From an uncultured bacterium (lineage in GTDB: Bacteria; Bacillota; Clostridia; Lachnospirales; Lachnospiraceae), in contig CAMTZV010000124.1 in NCBI GenBank assembly GCA_947086625.1, positions 1-5,664 on the forward strand: a DNA stretch of 5,664 bases. Direction: 5' to 3'. The translations under genes and the position numbers were made by a program. Below are positions 1-5,664 of this stretch, in pieces; position 1 is the first letter of the stretch; every line of letters starts with the position of its first letter. Under the pieces are notes generated by a model. The model was not told the origin of the DNA and searched no databases. It saw only the letters and a program-made list of their open reading frames with translations.

Positions 1-1682
1 AGCAGTACGTGATCAACGGCAATACGCTGCGCAGCAGCGTGACCGCGATGGTTGCCTCGGTGCTGGGCATGATACCGGAGGGGCTTTACCTCATGGCGAC
101 CGTGGCGATGGCGGTGAGTGCGCTGCGGCTGGCGCGCAGGCAGGTGCTGATTCACAATATGAAATGTATTGAGACGCTGGCGCGGGTGGACGTGCTCTGC
201 GTCGACAAGACCGGGACGATCACGGAGCCGCGCATGAGCGTTCACGCGGTGCTGCCGATGTGCGATGCGTTCGGCGCGCAGCCGGTGGAGACGTGGCTTG
301 CCGCCTTTGCAAAGGCCCAGGCGCGGGACAATATCACGATGGAGGCGCTGCAGGACTATTACGGTAAGACGCCCGCGGCGTTTGGGGCGTCGCAGGTGCA
401 GGGTTTTTCCTCGCGGACGAAATATTCCGGGGCAAGGCTCGCAGGGCAGACGTTTGTGCTGGGCGCGCCGGAGCTTGTGCTGCGGGAGGACTATGCGGCA
501 TGCGCTGCGCTGATCGAGGAGCACGCCCGCGCGGGCTACCGTGTGCTTGTGTTTGCCGCCTATGAAGGGGAGCTTGACGGCGGGGCCCTTGTGGGCCGGG
601 CGCATTTGCTTGCCTGTGTGCTGCTCTCAAACCCGGTGCGCGCGGGCGCAAAGGAGACGTTTTCCTATTTCGCCGGGCAGGGCGTCAAGGTGCGCGTCAT
701 ATCGGGGGACAATCCGGCGACTGTCTCTGAGGTGGCAGAGCAGGCGGGCATCGCGGACGCGGGGCGCTTCGTGGATGCCTCAACGCTGAGAACGCCGCAG
801 GCGCTGGCGGATGCAGCCACAAGCTTCACGGTGTTTGGCAGGGTGACGCCGGAGCAAAAGCGCGCGCTCGTGCAGGCGATGAAGGAGCAGGGAGAGACGG
901 TGGCGATGACCGGGGACGGCGTGAACGACGTGCTGGCGCTCAAAGACGCGGATTGCAGCATCGCGATGGCGTCCGGCAGCGAGGCGGCGTCGCAGGTGGC
1001 GCAGCTCGTTCTGCTTGACTCCGACTTTTCAAAGATGCCCTCCGTCGTGGCGGAGGGGCGGCGCGTTGTGAACAACATCGAGCGGACGGCGTCGCTGTTT
1101 CTCGTGAAAAATATTTTTTCGATGCTGCTGTCGCTCTTTTCGATGTGCATGGTGCTGGAATATCCGATGGAACCGGCGCAGATCTCGCTGATCGGCATGT
1201 TTACGATCGGCATTCCCGGCTTTTTCCTGTCGCTGGAGCCGAACAAAAACCGGATCGAGGGCAGGTTTTTGTCGAAGGTCATCTTAAAGGCGCTCCCTGC
1301 GGGGCTGACCGATTTTCTTATCGTCAGCGCGCTCGTCATGTTCAGCCGGGAGTTTGCGGTGGACGCGCAGGACGTCTCCACTGCCTGTACGGTCGTCGTG
1401 GCGGTCGTGGGCTTTATGATCCTCTACCGGATCGCGTCGCCGATGACGAGGATGCATTGGATTTTGCTGATCGGCGTCATTGCAGGCTGGCTGTTTTGCG
1501 TGACGATGGTGAGCCATCTGTTTGCGATTACAAGCATTTCAAGAAAATGCGCGATGCTGCTCGTCCTCTTTGCGCTCCTGACGGAGCCGGTGCTGCGCTA
1601 TGCCGGCCTGCTTGTGGAGAAGGGAAACGAATGGTATCACCGGCTGCGCGGGCTGTGGCGGGCGCACGTCGAAGAGGAATGA
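1..1682 (+). CDS. CtpE-like cation-translocating P-type ATPase (5'-truncated by window edge)
   Basis: This is an integral membrane pump that uses ATP to move a cation across the cytoplasmic membrane through a phospho-aspartate intermediate. The frame is open to the left edge (first full codon at 3), so the GTG at 9 is internal; residues below are counted from it. Visible in order: the M4 helix with IPEGL (22-26), the phosphorylation motif DKTGT (Asp66, codon 204-206), an N domain with FSS..K.SG (133-141) and LGAPE (151-155), then SGDN and TGDGVND (301-307) of the P domain, followed by about six hydrophobic segments (near 362-383, 391-407, 432-447, 458-477, 484-503, 514-533). The FSS..K.SG/LGAPE pair, and IGIPGFF ahead of a LEPN segment in M6, resemble the CtpE group, whose mycobacterial member is linked to calcium uptake; the ion here is not determined. 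About 230 residues (M1-M3 and the actuator domain with its TGE loop) should lie upstream. P-type ATPase is certain; CtpE-like is likely. Confidence 0.9.
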   Translation, partial: QYVINGNTLRSSVTAMVASVLGMIPEGLYLMATVAMAVSALRLARRQVLIHNMKCIETLARVDVLCVDKTGTITEPRMSVHAVLPMCDAFGAQPVETWLAAFAKAQARDNITMEALQDYYGKTPAAFGASQVQGFSSRTKYSGARLAGQTFVLGAPELVLREDYAACAALIEEHARAGYRVLVFAAYEGELDGGALVGRAHLLACVLLSNPVRAGAKETFSYFAGQGVKVRVISGDNPATVSEVAEQAGIADAGRFVDASTLRTPQALADAATSFTVFGRVTPEQKRALVQAMKEQGETVAMTGDGVNDVLALKDADCSIAMASGSEAASQVAQLVLLDSDFSKMPSVVAEGRRVVNNIERTASLFLVKNIFSMLLSLFSMCMVLEYPMEPAQISLIGMFTIGIPGFFLSLEPNKNRIEGRFLSKVILKALPAGLTDFLIVSALVMFSREFAVDAQDVSTACTVVVAVVGFMILYRIASPMTRMHWILLIGVIAGWLFCVTMVSHLFAITSISRKCAMLLVLFALLTEPVLRYAGLLVEKGNEWYHRLRGLWRAHVEEE

Positions 1683-1684
1683 GC

Positions 1685-1738
1685 GGACGGCAGGCCGCGG
1701 GTGGGCCGTCCCGTGGCGGATGCCGGGAAAGGGACGGC
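1685..1738 (+). promoter_or_regulatory. Possible alternative-hairpin leader upstream of the MTHFS-FolC gene
   Basis: Three complementary segments lie in the 72-nt gap: arm 1 GGACGGC (1685-1691), arm 2 GCCGTCCC (1705-1712) and arm 3 GGGACGGC (1731-1738). Arm 2 can pair with arm 1 (7 bp, 13-nt loop) or with arm 3 (8 bp, 18-nt loop), but not both. Arm 1 begins 2 nt after the ATPase stop codon and arm 3 directly abuts the ribosome binding site at 1739. There is no T-run after either stem, so this is not an intrinsic terminator. The pairing is seen in the sequence; a role in coupling upstream translation to downstream initiation is inference, and in GC-rich DNA such pairing can arise by chance. 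I see no convincing -35/-10 promoter in the gap. Confidence 0.3.
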
Positions 1739-1746
1739 GGGAGGAG
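1739..1746 (+). promoter_or_regulatory. Ribosome binding site for the MTHFS-FolC gene
   Basis: GGGAGGAG ends 8 nt before the ATG at 1755, which is ideal spacing. It decides the start: the same frame is open further upstream to a GTG at 1701, but that codon has no well-placed Shine-Dalgarno sequence and would add 18 residues not expected for the MTHFS family. Confidence 0.9.
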
Positions 1747-1754
1747 TTTGGACG

Positions 1755-3725
1755 ATGACAGAAAAGCAACGGGTCAGACAGGAGAAAAAGAGATGCAGGG
1801 ATGCGCTCACAAAGCAGGAGCGGGCCGAAAAGTCGGCGCGAATCTGCGCGGCGCTGCGGGCGCACCCGCTCTGCCTCGCCGCGCGCTATGTGTACTGCTA
1901 TGCGCCGCTTGGCAGCGAGGCGGACATCCGGGCGCTTGTCGACTGGCTGCTGGAAGCGGGAAAAAAGGTCGCCTTCCCGCGGGTGATAAGCGACGGCGAG
2001 ATGGAATTTTTTGCGGTGCGCGGGCGGGAGGATCTGCGCGAGGGCGCGTTTCATGTGATGGAGCCGGCAGACGACGGCAGCGCGCCCGTGGACTGGGAGG
2101 GGGCGCTTGTGCTCACGCCGCTCGTGAGTTTTTCTGCGGACGGGATGCGCTGCGGTTACGGCGGAGGCTACTACGACCGCTATTTTTCGGGGCATCCGAA
2201 TCTCGTGCGCATGGGTGTTGGCTTTTCGTGCCAGCGGAGTGAAAAGCTTCGCGCGGTGTGCGCGGATACGGATGTGAGGCTCGACTACGTGCAGACGGAG
2301 GATGTGTGCTACGAGGCAGCCGCATCGTTTTCCTATGAGGAGATGGTCGGGACAATCTGCGGCAGCAGGCGGTTCGGGCGCGCGCCCGGCGTCGTCTGCT
2401 CGGCGGCGATGATGGAGCTTCTCGGCCATCCCGAGCGGGCGCTCTCCTTCGTCCACATCGCCGGGACGAACGGGAAGGGCTCGGTGGCGGCGTTTTTGCG
2501 GGAGATCTGCGTGCAGGAAGGCATTTGCACGGGGCTTTTTACGTCCCCGCACCTGCAATCGTTTACGGAGCGCATACAGGTGGGACACACCGCGATTTCG
2601 CAGGCGGACGTGGTGCGGCTTGGGCGGCGCGTGCTTTCGCAAAGCCGGATGCTTGCGGTGTCAAAGGGGATTTCGTGTACGATGTTCGACCTGTGCTTTG
2701 CGATGGCGCTTTTGTATTATGTGGAGCAGGGCGTGGAGCTTGTCATTTTGGAGACCGGCATGGGCGGGCGGCTCGACTCGACGAACTGTATCCCCGCGCC
2801 GCTTATGACAATTATCACCGCCATCGGGCTGGAGCACACGGAATATCTCGGGGATACGCCCGAAAAAATCGCGGCGGAGAAGGCGGGCATCTTAAAGAGC
2901 GGCACGCGTGCGGTGCTCATGGAGCAGCAGGACGCCGGGGCACAGGCGGTGCTCACGAACCGCTGCGCGGCGCTTGGCATCCCGTACCGTGTGAGCACCT
3001 CGCTCGATGCGCAGGGCATGTATGAGCTGCCGCTGCACGGCGCGCGGCATTATGAGACCGGCATGAGGGGCGCTTACCAGAGGAAAAACGCGGCGGCGGC
3101 GCTTGAGGCGGCTGAGCTGTTGGTGCGAAGGGGCGCGCAGATGGATGGGGAGGAGACGCCGGGCGCTGTGCCCGGGGCTAAAAACGGCGGCGGAGAAAGC
3201 GTGCCCGGCTTCCCGTACCTGCCCGATATGCTGCAAAAAAAGCTCGCCGGCATCACGCCGGAGGGCATGATGGCGGGGATCGCCGAGGCGCGCTGGCCGG
3301 GACGCATGGAGCTTGTACGGACGAACCCGTGGGTGCTGCTCGACGGCGCGCACAACGCGCACGGCGTCCTGGCGCTGGCGGAAAGCCTGCGGGAGCTTGA
3401 CGCGGGGGCGCGCTACGTCTTTTTTCTCGGCGTGATGGCGGAGAAGGATTACATGGAGATGGCAGAGCTGATTTTTCCGCTCGCAAAACATATTTACACG
3501 CTCGCGCCGGAGAGCGCGCGGGCGCTTCCTGCGGAGGCGCTCTGCGAGAGGCTTCGCGCGGCTGGGATGCCTGCGGACGTCTGCGGGAGCGCATCTGCGG
3601 CGGCGGCTCTGATCGAAGCCTTTTCGCCGGAGGAGAAATGCGTCGTGTGCGGCTCGCTCTATCTGATCGGGGAGGTCAGGGAGCGGCTTTCTCACAGGAA
3701 TATACAGGAGGAGAACCGGTTATGA
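1755..3725 (+). CDS. folC: Fused 5-formyltetrahydrofolate cyclo-ligase (MTHFS) - folylpolyglutamate/dihydrofolate synthase (FolC)
   Basis: This is one 656-residue cytoplasmic protein with two folate enzymes. Residues 1 to about 190 are MTHFS, which uses ATP to convert 5-formyl-THF to 5,10-methenyl-THF. It has a basic N-terminus (EKKRCR), YAPLGSE, and the family signature GYGGGYYDR (134-142); its length matches stand-alone enzymes. Residues about 192-656 are a Mur-ligase-type FolC, which adds glutamate to folates: P-loop GTNGKGS (237-243), TSPHL (263-267), ETGMGGRLDSTN (333-344), EHTEYLG, EKAGI with the presumed carbamylated Lys376, then WPGR and DGAHN (530-534) of the C-terminal domain. The parts join directly near SYEEM (193-197) with no stop, no start-plus-RBS and almost no linker. 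About 30 extra residues rich in Gly, Pro and Glu (463-493) sit at the expected hinge between the two FolC domains. Whether FolC also makes dihydrofolate cannot be told from motifs. The stop overlaps the proB start. An indel-made false fusion is unlikely because both parts are complete and in frame. Confidence 0.95.
   Translation: MTEKQRVRQEKKRCRDALTKQERAEKSARICAALRAHPLCLAARYVYCYAPLGSEADIRALVDWLLEAGKKVAFPRVISDGEMEFFAVRGREDLREGAFHVMEPADDGSAPVDWEGALVLTPLVSFSADGMRCGYGGGYYDRYFSGHPNLVRMGVGFSCQRSEKLRAVCADTDVRLDYVQTEDVCYEAAASFSYEEMVGTICGSRRFGRAPGVVCSAAMMELLGHPERALSFVHIAGTNGKGSVAAFLREICVQEGICTGLFTSPHLQSFTERIQVGHTAISQADVVRLGRRVLSQSRMLAVSKGISCTMFDLCFAMALLYYVEQGVELVILETGMGGRLDSTNCIPAPLMTIITAIGLEHTEYLGDTPEKIAAEKAGILKSGTRAVLMEQQDAGAQAVLTNRCAALGIPYRVSTSLDAQGMYELPLHGARHYETGMRGAYQRKNAAAALEAAELLVRRGAQMDGEETPGAVPGAKNGGGESVPGFPYLPDMLQKKLAGITPEGMMAGIAEARWPGRMELVRTNPWVLLDGAHNAHGVLALAESLRELDAGARYVFFLGVMAEKDYMEMAELIFPLAKHIYTLAPESARALPAEALCERLRAAGMPADVCGSASAAAALIEAFSPEEKCVVCGSLYLIGEVRERLSHRNIQEENRL
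3236..3265 (+). other. Candidate slippery heptamer plus stem-loop inside the FolC region
   Basis: A run of seven A (3235-3241) places A AAA AAG (3236-3242) in the phase needed for -1 slippage, as in dnaX. It is followed by a stem CCGGC/GCCGG (3247-3251 with 3257-3261, 5-nt loop), extendable by three pairs after a G-A mismatch to 3243-3265. A -1 shift would end at a TGA at 3398-3400, leaving MTHFS whole and removing most of the FolC C-terminal domain. Against it: no Shine-Dalgarno stimulator lies about 10 nt upstream, and the same heptamer occurs at 1961-1967 simply encoding Lys-Lys. Speculative. Confidence 0.15.
3706..3711 (+). promoter_or_regulatory. Ribosome binding site for proB
   Basis: A consensus AGGAGG lies inside the end of the folC reading frame, 10 nt before the proB ATG at 3722. 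Together with the ATGA overlap it supports independent initiation plus translational coupling, and it fixes the proB start. Confidence 0.9.
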
Positions 3726-4495
3726 GAGTGACGGTAAAGGTGGGCACCTCGACGCTCGCTTATGCCACCGGGCGGCTGAACATCCGCCATGTGGAAGAGC
3801 TTGTGAAGGTGCTCAGCGATCTGAAAAATGCAGGGCATGAGGTTGTGCTCGTCTCGTCCGGCGCGATTGGGATGGGCGTGGGGAAGCTGCCGCTTCACGA
3901 GCGCCCGACCGATATGCCGACAAAGCAGGCGGCGGCGGCGGTGGGCCAGTGCGAGCTGATGTACACGTACGACCGGCTGTTTTCGGAGTACAATCATGTG
4001 GTGGCGCAGATCCTGCTCACAAAGGCGGACTTTGACCACGAGGAGCGCAGGATCAATCTGGAAAACACGCTGTTTCGGCTTTTGGAGCTGGGCGCGATTC
4101 CGGTCATCAACGAAAACGACACGATCGCCACGGAGGAGATCTCCGTCGGCGACAACGACACGCTGGGCGCGATCGTCGCCAAATGTGTAAAATCCGACCT
4201 TTTAGTGCTTCTGTCGGATATCGACGGGCTCTACACCGCCGATCCGAGGACGGATAAGAACGCGCGCTTTATCTCGCGGGTGGACGCGATCACCCCCGAG
4301 ATCGAGGCGCTTGCGGGGGGCAGCGGCACGTCCCTTGGCACGGGCGGCATGGCGACAAAGCTGCACGCCGCGCGCATCGCCACGCAGGCGGGCTTTGACA
4401 TGGTCATCGCAAACGGGATGCGGCCGGAAATTTTATATGACATCGTGGACGGCAAGCGGGTCGGCACGCGATTTATCGGGGAGGGAAGACTATGA
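3722..4495 (+). CDS. proB: Glutamate 5-kinase, short form without PUA domain
   Basis: This cytoplasmic enzyme phosphorylates L-glutamate with ATP to L-glutamyl 5-phosphate, the first and usually proline-inhibited step of proline synthesis. The 257-residue protein is a single amino-acid-kinase domain: VKVGTST (5-11) at the N-terminus, VSSGAIGMG (44-52), PVINENDT (127-134), GDNDTLGA (143-150), LLSDIDGLYTADPR (163-176) for nucleotide binding, and GTGGMATK (206-213). It ends just after the kinase fold, so the C-terminal PUA domain of the roughly 367-residue E. coli enzyme is absent; short forms are known in other Gram-positive bacteria, so this is probably natural and not a truncation. The ATG overlaps the upstream stop (ATGA, 3722-3725) and its own TGA overlaps the proA ATG (4492-4495), so the three genes should be translated in a coupled way. 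All kinase motifs look intact. Identification is firm. Confidence 0.97.
   Translation: MRVTVKVGTSTLAYATGRLNIRHVEELVKVLSDLKNAGHEVVLVSSGAIGMGVGKLPLHERPTDMPTKQAAAAVGQCELMYTYDRLFSEYNHVVAQILLTKADFDHEERRINLENTLFRLLELGAIPVINENDTIATEEISVGDNDTLGAIVAKCVKSDLLVLLSDIDGLYTADPRTDKNARFISRVDAITPEIEALAGGSGTSLGTGGMATKLHAARIATQAGFDMVIANGMRPEILYDIVDGKRVGTRFIGEGRL
4479..4485 (+). promoter_or_regulatory. Ribosome binding site for proA
   Basis: GGGAGGG, within the last codons of proB, ends 6 nt before the proA ATG at 4492. It supports the overlapping start, which also matches the usual N-terminal length of ProA. Confidence 0.9.
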
Positions 4496-5664
4496 CGACA
4501 CAGGAAATTTTAGAGGCGGCGCGGGCCGCAAAGGCACAGATCGCGCAGGCGGATACGGAGAAGAAAAACGCTGCGCTGCGCGCGATGGCGGACTGGCTGG
4601 AATCGGAGACGAACGCGATTTTGATCGCAAACGAGGCAGATTTGTCCGCGTCGAAGGGGACGATTTCGGAGGTCATGATGGATCGCCTGCGGCTGAGTCA
4701 GGATCGCATCGCGGATATGGCGGAGGGCATCCGCCAGGTGGCGGCGCTGCCGGATCCGGTCGGCCGGGTGATAAAGAGCCACAGCACGCCAAATGGCCTG
4801 CGCATCGAGCGCACGGCGTGCCCGCTGGGCGTCGTGGCGATCATCTACGAGAGCCGCCCGAACGTGACGGCGGACGCGGCGGCGCTGGCAATCAAAAGTG
4901 GGAACGCCTGCATCCTGCGCTGCGGCAAGGAGGCATGGCGAAGCTGCGCGGCGATCGTCCACGCCTTAAAGCAGGGGCTGGCGTCAAAGCGCCTGCCGAT
5001 GGAGGCGGTGAATCTGGTGGAGGATACGACGCGCGAGAGCGCGCAGGCGCTCATGCAGGCGACAGGCTATGTCGACCTGCTCATCCCGCGGGGCGGCGCG
5101 GGACTGATAAACGCCTGTGTGGAGCAGGCGAAGGTTCCGTGCATCCAGACCGGCACCGGCATCTGCCACATCTATGTGGACGCGGCGGCGGATCTGAAAA
5201 AGGCGCTGGACATCGTCGAGAACGCGAAGATGAGCCGCCCGAGCGTGTGCAACGCGATGGAGGTCTGCCTTGTGGCGCGTGAGGTCGCGGGAGCGTTTCT
5301 GCCGATGCTAAAGGAGCGTCTGGTGGACGCGCGGGCCGCGGACGGGAGACAGGCGGCAGAGCTTCGGCTCGACCAGGAGGCGGCGGATATCATCGCGGGA
5401 ACACCCGCGGGCGAGGCGGATTTTGACACGGAATTTCTCGACTATATACTGGCGGTGAAGGTCGTGGCGGATGTGGACGAGGCGATCGCGCACATCGCGG
5501 CCCATTCGACCGGGCACAGCGAGGCGATCGTGACAGAGGATGAGGCAAATGCGGCGCGCTTTACGGCGGCGGTGGATTCGGCGGCGGTCTACGTCAACGC
5601 GTCCACGCGCTTTACGGACGGCGGCGAGTTCGGGCTGGGCTGCGAGATGGGCATCTCGACGCAG
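4492..5664 (+). CDS. proA: Glutamate-5-semialdehyde dehydrogenase / gamma-glutamyl phosphate reductase (3'-truncated by window edge)
   Basis: This enzyme uses NADPH to reduce the L-glutamyl 5-phosphate made by ProB to L-glutamate 5-semialdehyde, which cyclises to the proline precursor pyrroline-5-carboxylate. The frame stays open for 391 codons to the right edge. Family motifs in order are YESRPNVT (119-126), a cofactor-region ILRCGKEA (141-148), LIPRGGAGLI (197-206), TGTGICHIYVD (220-230), the catalytic cysteine in RPSVCNAME (Cys253, codon 5248-5250), and VNASTRFTDGGEFGLG followed by the start of the STQKLHARGP-type ending. Compared with E. coli ProA (417 residues), about 26 residues are missing only because the window ends. 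One oddity is Cys144, where the family usually has glycine (LRGGKE). It overlaps proB by 4 nt, the usual pairing of these genes; proC is not in the window. Identification is firm. Confidence 0.97.
   Translation, partial: MTTQEILEAARAAKAQIAQADTEKKNAALRAMADWLESETNAILIANEADLSASKGTISEVMMDRLRLSQDRIADMAEGIRQVAALPDPVGRVIKSHSTPNGLRIERTACPLGVVAIIYESRPNVTADAAALAIKSGNACILRCGKEAWRSCAAIVHALKQGLASKRLPMEAVNLVEDTTRESAQALMQATGYVDLLIPRGGAGLINACVEQAKVPCIQTGTGICHIYVDAAADLKKALDIVENAKMSRPSVCNAMEVCLVAREVAGAFLPMLKERLVDARAADGRQAAELRLDQEAADIIAGTPAGEADFDTEFLDYILAVKVVADVDEAIAHIAAHSTGHSEAIVTEDEANAARFTAAVDSAAVYVNASTRFTDGGEFGLGCEMGISTQ

Noticed and set aside
665..1381. 238-residue minus strand open frame inside the ATPase gene
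   Set aside because: It is antisense to the catalytic and membrane region of the P-type ATPase; the Ser/Ala-rich translation has no motif and no ribosome binding site of note.
1685..1750. Intrinsic terminator after the ATPase gene
   Set aside because: The stems are GC-rich but are followed by GGAGGAG with only three T residues, not a T-tract, so termination there is unlikely.
1701..1754. Upstream GTG start at 1701 for the MTHFS-FolC protein
   Set aside because: There is no well-placed Shine-Dalgarno, it would overlap the hairpin region, and it would add 18 residues not seen in MTHFS; the ATG at 1755 has an ideal RBS.
1961..1967. A AAA AAG heptamer in the MTHFS region as a frameshift site
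   Set aside because: It is in phase, but the nearest stem (1968-1972 with 1990-1994) is weak with a long loop, the -1 frame only yields low-complexity shadow sequence, and Lys-Lys explains the bases.
1145..2242. 365-residue + strand open frame crossing the ATPase end and MTHFS
   Set aside because: It is the out-of-frame reading of two real genes with a Gly/Arg/Ala-rich composition and no family motif.
1539..2642. 367-residue open frame on the minus strand across the MTHFS start
   Set aside because: It is antisense to two well-supported genes, spans their boundary, has no recognisable domain and is rich in Arg/His/Pro, as expected from the reverse of GC-rich coding DNA.
4311..5282. 323-residue + strand open frame over the end of proB and most of proA
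   Set aside because: It is an out-of-frame shadow. The proA frame matches its family throughout, and this one shows only low-complexity Gly/Arg-rich sequence.

Overview
The window is a compact, GC-rich (roughly 60-65% by eye) stretch of bacterial chromosome with four genes, all on the + strand and almost no non-coding DNA. It reads as housekeeping DNA, not a mobile or accessory island: there is no transposase, phage gene, tRNA, CRISPR array or obvious compositional break. Strong purine-rich Shine-Dalgarno sequences, ATGA start/stop overlaps, a CtpE-like P-type ATPase and a glutamate 5-kinase without a PUA domain suggest a high-GC member of the Bacillota, probably Clostridia. That placement is inference; no marker gene in the window settles it.

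Layout. Positions 1-1682 hold the C-terminal two thirds of a CtpE-like cation-transporting P-type ATPase whose start lies left of the window. A 72-nt gap (1683-1754) follows. It has no recognisable promoter or intrinsic terminator, but it contains three mutually complementary segments that could form two alternative hairpins just upstream of the next ribosome binding site. Positions 1755-3725 encode one 656-residue protein that joins a complete 5-formyltetrahydrofolate cyclo-ligase (MTHFS) to a complete FolC-type folylpolyglutamate/dihydrofolate synthase. Its stop codon overlaps the start of proB (3722-4495, glutamate 5-kinase), whose stop in turn overlaps the start of proA (4492 to the right edge, glutamate-5-semialdehyde dehydrogenase, cut off about 26 residues before its expected end).

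How the genes fit together. The fused protein recycles 5-formyl-THF to 5,10-methenyl-THF and adds glutamate to folates. ProB and ProA convert glutamate to glutamate-5-semialdehyde, the proline precursor. Glutamate and ATP are substrates shared by FolC and ProB, but no direct link between the pathways is visible beyond co-translation. The ATPase is probably in the same transcript, though functionally unrelated.

The points most worth a second look are the MTHFS-FolC fusion, the alternative-hairpin leader before it, and an in-phase A AAA AAG heptamer followed by a GC-rich stem-loop inside the FolC part. I found no evidence for a wholly new biological system here.
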